From Rhodococcus sp. Leaf247 (GTDB lineage Bacteria; Actinomycetota; Actinomycetes; Mycobacteriales; Mycobacteriaceae), in assembly GCF_001426185.1 (NCBI RefSeq), contig NZ_LMRP01000004.1, positions 471,996-535,995 of the forward strand: a stretch of DNA of 64,000 nucleotides, in the 5' to 3' direction. Made by a program: the position numbers and the translations under genes. This document shows positions 10,209 through 20,101 of the stretch, piece by piece. Positions within the stretch are counted from its first letter, which is position 1. The number at the start of each line of letters is the position of its first letter. The notes below the pieces were generated by a model, which had not been told where the DNA came from, did not search any database, and saw only the letters and a program-made list of their open reading frames with translations.

Positions 10209-11456
10209 TCAGTCGCGTTCGGGTAGCGGACGTTCCACGATGTCCGGCCGGCCGGACGGGAACCGCACACGACGTTTCGCGTCGGTGTAGACCGCCTCGG
10301 TCTCGGCGGCGACGCTCTTCCAGTCGAAGTCCGACGTCAGCCGAGCCCTGGCGGCCTCACTGCGTCGGCGGGTACCGACCGGATCGTCCAGGGTGCGTCG
10401 CACCGCGGCGGCCAGGGCGGCGGGATCGCCTGGCGGGAACGACATTCCGGTGACGCCGTCCACCACCGCCTCGCCGAGCCCTCCCGAGGTCGACGCGACG
10501 AGAGGGGTCCCCGCCGCGGCACCCTCGAGGGCGATGATGCCGAACGGCTCGTAGCGGCTGGGAAGCACCAGCGCGTCGGCCCGGTGCAGGTGGCCCAGTA
10601 CGCCCTCGTGTTCCAGTGAGCCGACGAAGGTGACCGAGCGGCGGACGCGGTGGATGCGTGCGAGATCGATCAGCCAGTCCACCTGGGTCCCGTCGCCGAC
10701 GACGGTCAGCGTCGTACCCGGGTGCGTCCGGCGGATACGGGGAAGCGCGGCGATGAGGTCCTGCACGCCCTTCTCGTATTCCAACCGTCCGACGTAGAGG
10801 AGTGACGGCGCACCGACCCGCCGAGTCCGCGGCTCGAACGACCATGTGCGCGTGTCGATCCCGTTGCGGATGACGTGCGGCGGCGAGGGGAGTGGACCGA
10901 AGAGTCGAGTGACCTCGTCCGCCATCGAAGCGGAACAGGTGATGACGGCGTCGGAGTCGCGCGCGAGCCACCATTCGATCGAATGGACCTGACGGTTCAC
11001 GCGACCGGATACCCAGCCGCTGTGTCGCCCCGCCTCGGTCGCGTGGATCGTCGACACCAGGGGCACGTCGTAGAACTCGGCCAGCGCGATCGCAGGGTGG
11101 GCCACCAGCCAGTCGTGCGCGTGCACGACGTCGGGAACCCAACCGTCGCCGATTCCCGGCTTGGACAGGGCGAGTCCGGCACGGACCATGGCGTGACCCA
11201 TGGCCAACGTCCACTCGATCATGTCGACGCCGAACGTGAAGTGCGCGGGATCCTCCGCGACCGCGACGACCAGGACACCCTCGGCGACATGCCCGACGGT
11301 GGGGTGCGTGGCGGCATCCGTTCCGGTGGGTCGGCGGGAGAGGACCACGACCTCGTGGCCGACGGCGGCGAGTTCGGTGGCCAGGTGATGGACGTGCCTG
11401 CCCAGTCCGCCCACGACGACGGGTGGGTACTCCCACGACACCATCAGGACCTTCAT
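10209..11456 (-). CDS. GT4 alpha-glucosyltransferase (Rv3032-like)
   Basis: 415-residue cytoplasmic retaining glycosyltransferase. The N-terminal acceptor domain opens with MVSWEYPPVVVGGLGRHVHHL (shortened here to its first residues), the glycine-rich loop of glycogen-synthase-like GT4 enzymes; the C-terminal nucleotide-sugar domain has LYVGRLEYEKGVQDLI and EPFGIIALEGAAAGTPLVAS (E-X7-E). In M. tuberculosis, Rv3032 extends alpha-1,4-glucan for methylglucose lipopolysaccharide and glycogen. Last gene of a three-gene operon; its ATG overlaps the GH57 stop (ATGA at 11453-11456). Confidence 0.93.
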   Translation of the reverse strand: MKVLMVSWEYPPVVVGGLGRHVHHLATELAAVGHEVVVLSRRPTGTDAATHPTVGHVAEGVLVVAVAEDPAHFTFGVDMIEWTLAMGHAMVRAGLALSKPGIGDGWVPDVVHAHDWLVAHPAIALAEFYDVPLVSTIHATEAGRHSGWVSGRVNRQVHSIEWWLARDSDAVITCSASMADEVTRLFGPLPSPPHVIRNGIDTRTWSFEPRTRRVGAPSLLYVGRLEYEKGVQDLIAALPRIRRTHPGTTLTVVGDGTQVDWLIDLARIHRVRRSVTFVGSLEHEGVLGHLHRADALVLPSRYEPFGIIALEGAAAGTPLVASTSGGLGEAVVDGVTGMSFPPGDPAALAAAVRRTLDDPVGTRRRSEAARARLTSDFDWKSVAAETEAVYTDAKRRVRFPSGRPDIVERPLPERD

Positions 11457-13000
11457 GCCGATGCCTTCCCGCTGCCGGTATTCGAGGCTCGCAGTCGACG
11501 CGCATCGAGGTCAGGAAACAGATCGTCCGCCTGGTTCCACCCCGACGCAAGAGCAGCCGCGCGGTCGTGGTGCCCGCGGATCCTGGCCTCGGCGATCTCC
11601 CGGACCGCATGAGCGTGCTTGTGCGCCCGTTCCCGCGCGTAGTGCGCGGCCGAATCCTTGCTCACCATGAATGCCCAGTCGCTCGAGAGCGTCAGCATCG
11701 TCTCGCGCAGGATCTGATCGGCGACGCGGTCGCGCAGACCCGTGCCGCCGCCGGCATCCACTGCGGCGAGTGCCGTCGCGGTGACCTCGGCGTTGAGGTC
11801 GACGAGGTCGTGCACGGGTTCGCCGGCCCAGACGCGCCAGTCCTTCCCCGACCCCCAGGAGGTATCGGGGAGTTCCACCGGTGTTCCGACGAAGCCGTCC
11901 CGGCGTGCCCGATTCAATGTCCCGATGCGGATTCCCGCCTCGGGAAGTGCGCGCAGCACCCCGGCCAGCCACGCGGGACCCTCGTGCCACCAGTGCCCGA
12001 ACAGTTCCGTGTCGAATGCGGCGACGACGAGCGCCGGTGCACCGGTGCGATCGCGCTCGGAGCGCAGTCGATCACGGACGACGTCGACGAAATCGTCGAC
12101 GTGTCCGCGCACGGCCGCGGCGGCCAGGGCGGGGTCGTAGGGAGCCTTGTCCGGACCGTCGACGTGGCGTCCCGTGACGCGCGCCGGCTTGAGTCCGGTC
12201 GCGTGGTCGTAGGTGTGGAAGTCCCGGTAGGCGGCGTGACCCGGGTAGCCGGACTTCGGCGACCACACCCGGTAGCTGACCGACAGGTCCCGGCCGAAGG
12301 CGACGACGTCCGAGGTGCCGACCGGCCGTCCCGCGGACGTATCACCGTGCAGCGCCGGGCCGTCGACCATGAAGTGCCCGACTCCTGCGCGTGCGTAGTC
12401 GTTCTCCATACCGGAGGTGAAGGCGCATTCGGGCGCCCAGATGCCGTCGGTTGCCCGGCCCCACCGACGTACCGCGTCCGCCCGTCCCTCGCGCAGGGCG
12501 AAGGTGCGCAGACGTGGGTCGAGGAGTGGCTGGAACGGATGCATCGACGGGCCGCCGAGCAGTTCGACCGCGCCGTCGTCGGCGAGTCCGCGCAGCAGTG
12601 GTGATCCACCGTGACGCCAGTGGGTCTCGAAGTCGCGGAGTGCGTCCGCGGCGCGCCGGTGCTCTCGGTGCCCCAGCGCGCGGCGGTCGGGGTCACGGGA
12701 CGCCGCGGCCTCGTCGGCTCTGAGCTGCCAGTTGCCCAGCCAGTGGTGCATTCCGTCGAGGCTGTGCGAGTCGTCGAGCTGTGCGGCGAGTACGGGGGTT
12801 ACCCCGAGCGTCAGCAACTCGGTCCGTCCCTCGTCGGCCAGGGTCCGGAGTTCGCGGACGACGGGCAGATAGGAGTCGGCCCAGGACTGGTACAGCCATT
12901 CCTCGCCGACCGGCCAGCGTCCCTGGTGCGCGAGCCACGGCAGGTGGGAATGCAGCACGAGGGCGAACATGCCCGGTTCGGTCGTGCCTGATCCGGTCAC
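11453..13000 (-). CDS. GH57 1,4-alpha-glucan branching enzyme (Rv3031-like)
   Basis: 515 residues. GH57 features: N-terminal LVLHSHLPWL, catalytic Glu in WAPECAF, Asp in FDTELFGHWWHEG, and a helical C-terminal domain (DWAFMVSKDSAAHYARERA). It introduces alpha-1,6 branches into glucan in the cytoplasm. GTG at 13000 overlaps the stop of the upstream methyltransferase (GTGA) and is favoured over other in-frame starts inside that gene; ATG ten codons later is an alternative. Translational coupling on both sides makes a tight operon with the methyltransferase and the GT4 enzyme. Confidence 0.92.
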   Translation of the reverse strand: MTGSGTTEPGMFALVLHSHLPWLAHQGRWPVGEEWLYQSWADSYLPVVRELRTLADEGRTELLTLGVTPVLAAQLDDSHSLDGMHHWLGNWQLRADEAAASRDPDRRALGHREHRRAADALRDFETHWRHGGSPLLRGLADDGAVELLGGPSMHPFQPLLDPRLRTFALREGRADAVRRWGRATDGIWAPECAFTSGMENDYARAGVGHFMVDGPALHGDTSAGRPVGTSDVVAFGRDLSVSYRVWSPKSGYPGHAAYRDFHTYDHATGLKPARVTGRHVDGPDKAPYDPALAAAAVRGHVDDFVDVVRDRLRSERDRTGAPALVVAAFDTELFGHWWHEGPAWLAGVLRALPEAGIRIGTLNRARRDGFVGTPVELPDTSWGSGKDWRVWAGEPVHDLVDLNAEVTATALAAVDAGGGTGLRDRVADQILRETMLTLSSDWAFMVSKDSAAHYARERAHKHAHAVREIAEARIRGHHDRAAALASGWNQADDLFPDLDARRLRASNTGSGKASA

Positions 13001-13767
13001 GCAGTCGTGCCTGACGGCTTCCGTGCGACGGCGACGAGATCGAGGCTGTCGTCGATGTCCTCGGCCCGCAGGTCGAAGTCGTCCGAGGTGATCCCGGCGA
13101 CGTCCCGCACGAGCGCGTCCGGCCAGGGTTCCCCAGCGAGGGCGCGCTCGATCTGCGCGTCGATGAAGGACCCGCCGTGTGCCCGGTCGAGCTCGCGAAG
13201 CCGCGCGCCGTGATGCACACCGGTGACCGCGTCGATGTCGAACCCGGCGTAGTGCAACAACTCTCGGAGTTCCCGGTCGTTCAACTCGCGAGTGTGGAAC
13301 GGGTTGAGCGGCGTGTCGCGGCCGGGGGAGAAGGTGATGCGGTTCGGGGTGGAGATCAGGAGTCGGCCACCCGGTACGAGCACTCGGAAGCACTCGCGGA
13401 GGAACTGCGCCTGGTCCCACAGGTGCTCGATCACCTGGAAGTTCACCACGGCGTCGACGCTGCCGGTCCGCAGTGGAAGGGACGCGAGGTTGCCCCGCGT
13501 CATGGCGACGGACGGGTAGCGCCGGTCCACGTGCTCGGCCGCGCTGCGGTCGTAGTCGAGTCCGATCACCTGCGTCGCCGACTCCGCGATCATCGCGGCG
13601 CCGTAGCCCTCGCCGGAACCGGCCTCGAGCACGACCTCGCCGGAGCAGGACGGGGCGAAGTGCCGGTAGACGACCTCGTGGCGACGGAACCAGTAGTTCT
13701 CCTCGTCGATGCCGGGGACCGTGCGTTCACCGGTGAGGGGGAGTGCTGCCCGGGTAGCGTCGCTCAT
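12997..13767 (-). CDS. SAM-dependent methyltransferase (Rv3030-like)
   Basis: 256 residues, first gene of the methyltransferase-GH57-GT4 operon. Class I methyltransferase: VVLEAGSGEGYGAAMIA (motif I) near residue 48, GLDYDRSAAEHV, then DAVVNFQVIEHLWDQ and FRVLVPGGRLLISTPN. ATG 13767 follows TACTCT on the minus strand by 7 nt, indicating a leaderless start; more upstream codons in frame have no such signal. The M. tuberculosis homologue has been proposed to 6-O-methylate glucose in methylglucose lipopolysaccharide; that assignment is carried over here by synteny, not by residue-level evidence. Confidence 0.9.
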   Translation of the reverse strand: MSDATRAALPLTGERTVPGIDEENYWFRRHEVVYRHFAPSCSGEVVLEAGSGEGYGAAMIAESATQVIGLDYDRSAAEHVDRRYPSVAMTRGNLASLPLRTGSVDAVVNFQVIEHLWDQAQFLRECFRVLVPGGRLLISTPNRITFSPGRDTPLNPFHTRELNDRELRELLHYAGFDIDAVTGVHHGARLRELDRAHGGSFIDAQIERALAGEPWPDALVRDVAGITSDDFDLRAEDIDDSLDLVAVARKPSGTTA

Positions 13768-13774
13768 CCGGGCG

Positions 13775-13780
13775 AGAGTA
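13775..13780 (-). promoter_or_regulatory. Candidate -10 box of the glucan operon
   Basis: TACTCT on the minus strand, 7 nt before the ATG of the Rv3030-like methyltransferase, with no Shine-Dalgarno between them. This is the spacing expected for a leaderless transcript. No convincing -35 is visible. Confidence 0.5.
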
Positions 13781-13883
13781 GTTCCCGCCGGGGGCGGCCG
13801 GGAAATCGGTCCGCGGCCGGCGTGCGCGACACCCGATCGGCGAAGGACGTGCTGACGGGGGGTGCTTTTCCCGCGCGGAAGGA

Positions 13884-13920
13884 GTAAGTTACCCATCAGT
13901 AACCACGAATGGGGTAACGT
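13884..13920 (+). promoter_or_regulatory. Palindromic operator and -10 box upstream of etfBA
   Basis: GTTACCCAT (13888-13896) is mirrored by ATGGGGTAAC (13909-13918, one extra G), with a third GTAAC at 13899-13903; GTTACCCATCAGTAAC is itself an inverted repeat with 5-bp arms. TAACGT at 13915-13920 can serve as -10, so a protein on these repeats would cover the promoter. The start site would be near 13927, leaving a leader of about 125 nt before etfB. TetR-type regulators commonly bind such repeats; the regulator is not adjacent and is unknown. Confidence 0.45.
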
Positions 13921-13968
13921 CCACGACACGACGGACCCGAGGTCCGCTTCGGGTCCGCGCTACGAATT

Positions 13969-14000
13969 CACGACAAGCACGAACTGCACGACAAGCACGA
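13969..14000 (+). repeat. Direct repeat in the etfB leader
   Basis: CACGACAAGCACGA occurs at 13969-13982 and again at 13987-14000, two identical 14-mers 18 nt apart in the untranslated leader. Function unknown; may be chance duplication. Confidence 0.5.
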
Positions 14001-14052
14001 CAGCGCATGACCTGATTCACCGACACCGGTACACAGGAGGAAGACGAAGACC

Positions 14053-14853
14053 ATGACGAACATCGTCGTTCTGATCAAGCAGGTTCCCGACACGTGGTCC
14101 GAGCGCAAGCTCTCCGACGGCGACTACACGCTCGACCGCGACGCGGCCGACGCCGTGCTCGACGAGATCAACGAGCGGGCCGTCGAGGAAGCACTCCTCA
14201 TCAAGGAGCGTGACGGAGGCGAGGTCAAGGTCCTCTCCGCCGGTCCCGACCGCGCCACCGAAGCCATCCGCAAGGCCCTCTCCATGGGCGCGGACAGCGC
14301 AGTGCACGTCAACGACCCCGCCATGCACGGTTCCGACGCCATCCAGACCGCGTGGGCTCTCGCAGCCGCACTCGGCCAGGTGGAGTTCGAGAACGGCGAG
14401 GCGGCCGACCTGGTCATCGCCGGCAACGAGGCGACGGACGGCCGTATCGGCGCCGTTCCCGCGATCATCGCCGAGTACCTGGGCATCCCGCAGCTCACGC
14501 AGCTGCGCAAGCTCGTCGTCGCGGACGGCAAGGTCAGTGGAGAGCGCGAGACCGACGAGGGTGTGTTCGGCCTCGAGGCGGAACTGCCGGCCATCGTGAG
14601 CGTCACCGAGAAGATCAACGAGCCGCGCTTCCCGTCCTTCAAGGGCATCATGGCCGCCAAGAAGAAGACGGTGCAGGTCCTGACCCTGGCCGACATCGGC
14701 GTGGACCCGGAGACGGTCGGCGTCGCCAACGCCGGCACCACGGTCACGACGGTCACCCCCAAGCCCCCGAAGACCGCCGGTGAGCGCGTCAACGACGAGG
14801 GAGACGGCGGCACCAAGGTCGCCGAGTACCTGGTCGCACAGAAGATCATCTAG
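14053..14853 (+). CDS. etfB: Electron transfer flavoprotein beta subunit (EtfB/FixA)
   Basis: 266 residues. Starts MTNIVVLIKQVPDTW, the characteristic ETF-beta opening, and contains LVIAGNEATDGRIGAVPAII (AMP/adenine-binding part) and the recognition-loop region before LPAIVSVTEKINEPRFPS. The ETF heterodimer takes electrons from acyl-CoA dehydrogenases and passes them to ETF:quinone oxidoreductase. AGGAGG lies 12 nt before the ATG. First gene of etfBA (M. tuberculosis fixA, Rv3029c), behind a promoter with palindromic elements. Confidence 0.97.
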   Translation: MTNIVVLIKQVPDTWSERKLSDGDYTLDRDAADAVLDEINERAVEEALLIKERDGGEVKVLSAGPDRATEAIRKALSMGADSAVHVNDPAMHGSDAIQTAWALAAALGQVEFENGEAADLVIAGNEATDGRIGAVPAIIAEYLGIPQLTQLRKLVVADGKVSGERETDEGVFGLEAELPAIVSVTEKINEPRFPSFKGIMAAKKKTVQVLTLADIGVDPETVGVANAGTTVTTVTPKPPKTAGERVNDEGDGGTKVAEYLVAQKII

Positions 14854-14908
14854 ATCCCCGTCACCGGCATACATCCTTTCCGCACGAAGCATCTCAGGGA
14901 GAAGCACC

Positions 14909-15865
14909 ATGGCAGAGGTACTCGTACTCGTCGAGCACGCCGACGGGGCATTGAAGAAGGTCACCAGCGAACTGATCACCGCGGCTCGCGTCCTCGGTGA
15001 GCCGTCCGCAGTCGTCACCGGTGCGCCCGGCACCACCGACGCGATCGCCGCCGCACTGACCGAGGCCGGCGCCGCGAAGATCTACGTCGCCGAGTCCGCG
15101 GACGTCGACGGCTTCCTGGTCACGCCGAAGGTCGACGTGCTGTCGTCGCTGGCGGAGTCCGTCTCGCCCGCCGCGATCCTCACGTCCGGCGGCATCGAGG
15201 GCAAAGAGGTCGCCGGTCGTCTGGCCGCGCGTCTCGGCGCCGGACTGCACCAGGACGTCGTCGCGATCAACGCCGACAAGTCCGCCACCTACTCGATCTT
15301 CGGTGGAGCGTTCACCGTCGAGGCGAAGACCAACGGCGACGTTCCGGTCATCTCGCTGCGCCCCGGCGCCATCGAGGCCGAACCGCAGGCAGGCGCCGGA
15401 GAACGTGTCGACGTCGAGGTTCCCGCCCAGGAAGACGCCGTCGTCAAGGTGACGTCGCGTGAGCCGGTCGCCGGTGGCGACCGTCCCGAGCTCACCGAGG
15501 CATCGGTCGTCGTGTCCGGTGGACGTGGCGTCGGCAGCGCCGACAAGTTCTCCGTCGTCGAGGATCTGGCCGACTCGCTGGGTGCCGCTGTCGGCGCCTC
15601 GCGCGCAGCCGTCGACTCCGGGTACTACCCCGGACAGTTCCAGGTGGGTCAGACGGGCAAGACCGTTTCCCCGCAGCTGTACGTCGCACTCGGCATCTCC
15701 GGCGCCATCCAGCACCGCGCCGGCATGCAGACGTCGAAGACCATCGTCGCCGTCAACAAGGACGAGGAAGCGCCGATCTTCGAGATCGCCGACTTCGGCG
15801 TCGTCGGTGATCTCTTCGCGGTCACGCCTCAGCTCGCCGAGGCAGTGAAGAAGCGCAAGGGCTGA
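14909..15865 (+). CDS. etfA: Electron transfer flavoprotein alpha subunit (EtfA/FixB)
   Basis: 318 residues, 55 nt after etfB. The C-terminal FAD-binding domain is complete: [55 protein letters not shown] and [20 protein letters not shown]. The N-terminal half is the usual Rossmann-like domain. AGGGAGAAG precedes the ATG at 14909. Works with EtfB as the electron carrier of fatty and amino acid oxidation. A strong intrinsic terminator follows. Confidence 0.97.
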   Translation: MAEVLVLVEHADGALKKVTSELITAARVLGEPSAVVTGAPGTTDAIAAALTEAGAAKIYVAESADVDGFLVTPKVDVLSSLAESVSPAAILTSGGIEGKEVAGRLAARLGAGLHQDVVAINADKSATYSIFGGAFTVEAKTNGDVPVISLRPGAIEAEPQAGAGERVDVEVPAQEDAVVKVTSREPVAGGDRPELTEASVVVSGGRGVGSADKFSVVEDLADSLGAAVGASRAAVDSGYYPGQFQVGQTGKTVSPQLYVALGISGAIQHRAGMQTSKTIVAVNKDEEAPIFEIADFGVVGDLFAVTPQLAEAVKKRKG

Positions 15866-15881
15866 CACCCGGACATCACCG

Positions 15882-15926
15882 AAAGGTCCCGTTACCCCGA
15901 CAGTCGTCGGAGTAGCGGGGCCTTTT
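15882..15926 (+). terminator. Intrinsic terminator of etfBA
   Basis: A 20-bp stem (15882-15901 with 15906-15925) closed by the 4-nt loop AGTC; pairing is complete apart from two G-U pairs and one C-A mismatch. The right arm ends in TTTT. Classic rho-independent terminator separating etfA from the acyltransferase gene. Confidence 0.9.
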
Positions 15927-15993
15927 CCGTTCGTGCACCTTCCGGTCATGTGACGTTGTGGGCGACGTCGTATCGGCTCGCTACACATGTCGC

Positions 15994-16818
15994 ATGACAC
16001 CTTCGGTCATGACCTCGTACTCCACTCTCGAGCACGAACAGGTGCTCGTCGCCGACAAGCATCACTCCCTGATCCTCGGATCCACACCGCAGCACGTACT
16101 CGCGGCACAACGACTGCGCGCGACCGTCTTCCGCGGTGAGGACGGCTTCCGATCCGCCTCCTTCGAGAACGATCTCGACGCGGACCGCTTCGACGCCCAC
16201 TGCGATCACCTCCTGGTCGTCGACAACCGCAGCGGCGACATCGTCGGTTGCTACCGCATGCTCACTCCCGACGGCGCCGAGCAAGCGGGCGGGTACTACA
16301 CCGCCACCGAGTTCGACATCAGTGAGCTGCGAGCCCACGAACTGCGCACTGTCGAGATGGGCCGGGCCTGCGTGCTGGACGGCCATCGGTCCGGATCGGT
16401 ACTCGCCCTCATGTGGTCGGGCATCCTGAAGTACATCGATCTGGGCGGGTACGACCGCGTCATGGGCTGCGTGTCCGTACCCATGAGCATCGGAGACGGC
16501 GAACCTGTCGGGGCGCACGTCAAGGGTGTGCACGATCTGGTCGAGAAGCGTCACCGTTCCGACGTCCGCGCCTATCCGCGCACACCCGTCCGAGTCGACG
16601 GGGTGGATCTCGCCGACATCGCCGCCCCGTCCAGGACATCGGTTCCGGCGCTGCTGCGCGGATACCTGCGCATGGGCGCGTCCATCTGCGGAGACCCCGC
16701 TCACGACGCAGACTTCGGTGTCGCCGACTTCGTCGCACTCCTGCACATGAAGGACGCCAACGTCCGCTACCTCGACCGCCTGCGGTCGGCCGCGGAGACG
16801 GCGGAGTCGCGTTCGTGA
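15994..16818 (+). CDS. Ornithine-lipid-type N-acyltransferase, GNAT fold (Rv3027c-like, OlsB-related)
   Basis: 274 residues. LRATVFRGEDGF, DHLLVVDNRSGDIVGCYRML and VEMGRACVLDGHRSGSVLALMW are the hallmarks of the OlsB/hemolysin-like acyltransferase group that N-acylates ornithine or similar amines from acyl-ACP. The next gene is a PlsC-type O-acyltransferase (OlsA-like), and their overlap (GTGA) supports a two-step acyl-lipid pathway. ATG 15994 is preferred; GTG 15958 and ATG 16009 are possible. No clear Shine-Dalgarno. The lipid product is unknown for the mycobacterial homologues, so this is inference. Confidence 0.82.
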   Translation: MTPSVMTSYSTLEHEQVLVADKHHSLILGSTPQHVLAAQRLRATVFRGEDGFRSASFENDLDADRFDAHCDHLLVVDNRSGDIVGCYRMLTPDGAEQAGGYYTATEFDISELRAHELRTVEMGRACVLDGHRSGSVLALMWSGILKYIDLGGYDRVMGCVSVPMSIGDGEPVGAHVKGVHDLVEKRHRSDVRAYPRTPVRVDGVDLADIAAPSRTSVPALLRGYLRMGASICGDPAHDADFGVADFVALLHMKDANVRYLDRLRSAAETAESRS

Positions 16819-17705
16819 CGACGCACGCCTGGATGCCGCACAGCCCGTGCGGCACGGGGTGTCATCCGGCTCGGTCGGCCACCGTCGGCACCGTCCGGGT
16901 CGTGCTGCGCTGCGTTCTCGTCGCGGTGATCCTCCTCCTGGTTCCCGTGCTGGCTGCCGGACGACTGCTGCCCACCGCCGGGCGCCGAGCGGTGGCCCGA
17001 TCCGGGGCACGCGGCCTGCTGGGTGCCCTCGGGATAGGTGTGTCGGTGCACGGCGCGCCCGAGCCCGGATCCTCGACGTCGACAGGCACGCTCGTGGTCG
17101 CGAACCACATGTCCTGGACCGACGTGCTGGTGCTCGCCGCGTGCTTCCCGTGCCGATTCGTGGCGCGCGCCGACCTGGTCGACTGGCCGGTACTGGGGAT
17201 CCTGGCGCGCATCGTCCGCGTCGTGCCCATCGCGCGGGAACGACTGCGCACACTTCCCGCAACGGTCGGTGACGTGACCGACGCGCTGCGCGGTGGAGCC
17301 ACCGTCGTCGTCTTCCCCGAAGGCACGACCTGGTGCGGCACGGCCTACGGCTCGTTCCGTCCCGCTCTCTTCCAGGCGGCTGTCGACGCGGGCGCCGTGG
17401 TGCGTCCCGTCGGCATCTCCTATCGCGACGGCGACGGTTCGCCGACGACGGCGACGGCCTTCGTCGGAGACGAGGGCATCGGTGACTCGATGGCGCGGAT
17501 TCTGAGGCTGAAAGGCCTCCGCGCCGAGGTTCGCATCTGCGAGGACATCGCCCCGATGAACGATCGACGACTGCTGGCCCGCTGTGCCGAGCTGGCGGTC
17601 CGTCGACAGGCGGACGTCCTGACCGTCCCACCGCTGCGCACCGTCGACTCGAATTCTCGGACCACGGGTCGGCTCGAAGCCGCTGTCGCGAGTCCGGTCG
17701 GGTGA
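16815..17705 (+). CDS. Lysophospholipid/1-acylglycerol-phosphate acyltransferase (PlsC/OlsA family, Rv3026c-like)
   Basis: 296 residues, GTG start overlapping the upstream stop. One strong membrane helix at about residues 27-47 ([20 protein letters not shown]), then the PlsC motifs: NHMSWTD (HX4D, block I), a central VPIARE block II and FPEGTTW (block III). It should be anchored in the cytoplasmic membrane and transfer an acyl chain to a lyso-lipid. Partner of the OlsB-like gene before it. Confidence 0.9.
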   Translation: MTTHAWMPHSPCGTGCHPARSATVGTVRVVLRCVLVAVILLLVPVLAAGRLLPTAGRRAVARSGARGLLGALGIGVSVHGAPEPGSSTSTGTLVVANHMSWTDVLVLAACFPCRFVARADLVDWPVLGILARIVRVVPIARERLRTLPATVGDVTDALRGGATVVVFPEGTTWCGTAYGSFRPALFQAAVDAGAVVRPVGISYRDGDGSPTTATAFVGDEGIGDSMARILRLKGLRAEVRICEDIAPMNDRRLLARCAELAVRRQADVLTVPPLRTVDSNSRTTGRLEAAVASPVG

Positions 17706-17781
17706 GCTGACTCTCTGCCGAGGACGCGTTCCCGCGGGGCGCGGTGGACCACCGGCCGGACCGGTTATCCTGGACACCGTC

Positions 17782-18990
17782 ATGCCCCAGCCCATACGCG
17801 TGCCGGCGGAGCCGGTGTACCTCGATCATGCTGCGACCACTCCCATGGTGGACGCGGCCGTCGAGGCGATGACCGACGTGTTCCGCACCGTCGGGAACGC
17901 GTCGTCCTTGCACGGGTCGGGTCGCCAGGCTCGTCGCCGCATCGAGGAATCGCGCGAGTCCATCGCCGCGGGTCTGGGTGCGCGACCGTCCGAAGTCATC
18001 TTCACCTCCGGGGGTACGGAGAGCGACAACCTCGCCGTCAAGGGCATCTTCTGGGCTCGTCGTGCGAACGATCCCCGGCGTGTGCGCGTCATCACCAGCG
18101 CGGTCGAGCACCATGCGGTCCTCGACGCGGTGGAGTGGCTCGAACGGCACGAGGGTGCCGTCGTCACGTGGCTGCCCGTCGACTCCGAGGGTCGCGTGGC
18201 TCCGTCCACGTTGCGGCGCGAACTCGAACTCCACGCCGACGAGGTCGCGGTGGTGTCGATCATGTGGGCCAACAACGAGGTCGGCACTGTCATGCCGATC
18301 GCCGAACTCGCTGCCGTGTCGGCGGAGTTCAGCATTCCGATGCACAGTGACGCCGTGCAGGTGGTCGGGGTGCGGGACGTCGACTTCGCGGCCAGCGGGC
18401 TGTCGGCGTTGTCCATCGCCGCCCACAAGTTCGGTGGACCCCACGGTGTGGGTGTGCTGCTGCTCGGCCGGTCCGTGCCGTGCGAGTCCTTGTTGCACGG
18501 TGGGGGACAGGAGCGCGACGTGCGCTCCGGAACGCCGGACACGGCCGGAGCGGTCGGCATGGCCGCCGCGCTCGACGTCGCCGTCTCGTCCCGCGCCGAC
18601 ACCGAGATCCGGCTGGCCGCGCTGCGGGACCGGATGATCGACGGCATCGTCGAGGCCGTCCCCAGCGCGACGGTCAACGGTGCCCGCGGCGCCGACCGTC
18701 TTCCGGGCAACGTGCACGTCACCTTCCCCGGGTGCGAGGGTGACTCGTTGCTGATGCTTCTCGACGCGTCGGGCATCGAGTGCTCGACGGGGTCTGCCTG
18801 CACGGCAGGCGTCGCGCGTGCGAGTCACGTCCTGCTCGCCATGGGAGTCGATCCGGACGACGCACGGGGATCCCTGCGATTCTCCCTCGGCCACACCAGC
18901 ACCGACGCCGACGTCGATGCACTGCTGGAGGCACTGCCGCGCGTCGTCGAACGCGCACACGCCGCCGGCATGGCGTCCACCTCGAGATAG
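17782..18990 (+). CDS. iscS: Cysteine desulfurase IscS
   Basis: 402-residue PLP enzyme that removes sulfur from cysteine for tRNA thiolation and Fe-S assembly. PLP lysine in [14 protein letters not shown] (about residue 216), persulfide cysteine in [11 protein letters not shown] (about residue 340), N-terminal [11 protein letters not shown]. Short leader: TATCCT lies 10 nt before ATG 17782. mnmA follows 13 nt later, so the two form the 2-thiouridine pathway: sulfur donor and tRNA thiolase, same order as Rv3025c-Rv3024c. Confidence 0.96.
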   Translation: MPQPIRVPAEPVYLDHAATTPMVDAAVEAMTDVFRTVGNASSLHGSGRQARRRIEESRESIAAGLGARPSEVIFTSGGTESDNLAVKGIFWARRANDPRRVRVITSAVEHHAVLDAVEWLERHEGAVVTWLPVDSEGRVAPSTLRRELELHADEVAVVSIMWANNEVGTVMPIAELAAVSAEFSIPMHSDAVQVVGVRDVDFAASGLSALSIAAHKFGGPHGVGVLLLGRSVPCESLLHGGGQERDVRSGTPDTAGAVGMAAALDVAVSSRADTEIRLAALRDRMIDGIVEAVPSATVNGARGADRLPGNVHVTFPGCEGDSLLMLLDASGIECSTGSACTAGVARASHVLLAMGVDPDDARGSLRFSLGHTSTDADVDALLEALPRVVERAHAAGMASTSR

Positions 18991-19003
18991 AAGGAAAGAA
19001 GAC

Positions 19004-20101
19004 ATGCGAGTTCTTGCTGCCATGAGTGGCGGAGTCGATTCTGCCGTCGCGGCGGCGCGAGCCGTGGACGCGGGGCACGACGTGGTGGGCGTGCATCTCG
19101 CGCTGTCCACCGCCCCCGGCGCACTGCGCACCGGATCACGTGGTTGCTGCTCCAAGGAGGATGCCGGCGATGCGCGGCGTGCCGCCGACGTTCTCGGGAT
19201 CCCGTTCTACGTCTGGGATTTCGCGGACCGCTTCAAGGAGGACGTGATCGACGACTTCGTCGCGTCCTACGCGGCGGGCGAGACCCCCAATCCGTGCCTG
19301 CGGTGCAACGAGAAGATCAAGTTCGCAGCCCTTGCCGACCGTGCGGAAGCGCTCGGTTTCGACGCGGTGGCGACCGGCCACTACGCCCGACTCGAGGACG
19401 GCGTGCTGCGTCGCGCGGTCGACGCCGACAAGGACCAGAGTTACGTCCTCGGGGTCCTGACCTCGCGCCAGCTGTCGCGGGCCATGTTCCCCATCGGAGA
19501 CACCCCGAAGGCCGAGGTGCGCGACGAGGCCGCTCGGCGCGGTCTGGCCGTCGCCGACAAGCCCGACAGTCACGACATCTGCTTCATCCCGTCCGGTGAC
19601 ACGCGGGCCTTCCTGGGGGCCCGCATCGGTATCCGTCCGGGCGCGGTCGTCGATGCCGACTCCGGCGCCGTCCTGGCCGAGCACGACGGTGTTCACGGTT
19701 TCACCGTCGGTCAGCGCAAGGGCCTCGGTGTCGAGGGACCGGCCGCCGACGGCAAGCCGCGGTACGTCACGTCCATCGAACCCGAGACCGGGACGGTGCG
19801 TGTGGGTTCGGCCGACCGCCTCGACGTCCATGCGATCGACGCGACTCGTCCGGTCTGGACGTCCGGAACGGTGCCGGACGGATCGTTCGACTGCGTCGTG
19901 CAGGTACGGGCGCACGGCGGGATGGCCGACGCCGTGGCACGGGTCGAGGGTGACGTCCTCCACATCGACCTCCGCACCCCACTGACTGGTGTCGCACGTG
20001 GACAGGCCGCGGTGCTGTACCGCCCGGATGCTGCCGGCGACGAGGTCATCGGCAGTGGCACCATCGCCGGTACCTCCGCACGGTCTCCGCAGACCGCGTG
20101 A
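19004..20101 (+). CDS. mnmA: tRNA-specific 2-thiouridylase MnmA
   Basis: 365 residues. N-terminal PP-loop [16 protein letters not shown] binds [15 protein letters not shown] holds the first catalytic cysteine (about residue 98) and [11 protein letters not shown] the second (about residue 193). The central and C-terminal domains include [10 protein letters not shown]. Thiolates U34 of tRNA-Lys, -Glu and -Gln using sulfur relayed from IscS just upstream. AAGGAAAG precedes the ATG. Its stop overlaps the GTG of the next gene. Confidence 0.97.
   Translation: MRVLAAMSGGVDSAVAAARAVDAGHDVVGVHLALSTAPGALRTGSRGCCSKEDAGDARRAADVLGIPFYVWDFADRFKEDVIDDFVASYAAGETPNPCLRCNEKIKFAALADRAEALGFDAVATGHYARLEDGVLRRAVDADKDQSYVLGVLTSRQLSRAMFPIGDTPKAEVRDEAARRGLAVADKPDSHDICFIPSGDTRAFLGARIGIRPGAVVDADSGAVLAEHDGVHGFTVGQRKGLGVEGPAADGKPRYVTSIEPETGTVRVGSADRLDVHAIDATRPVWTSGTVPDGSFDCVVQVRAHGGMADAVARVEGDVLHIDLRTPLTGVARGQAAVLYRPDAAGDEVIGSGTIAGTSARSPQTA

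Noticed and set aside
13969..14000. CRISPR-like direct repeats
   Set aside because: Only two 14-mers with a 4-nt gap; no array, no cas genes.
15946..19155. Very long open frame on the minus strand (over 1000 codons) across the acyltransferase and iscS genes
   Set aside because: Antisense shadow of GC-rich genes: Arg/His/Gly/Asp-rich, no family motifs, and it crosses real genes with clear motifs.
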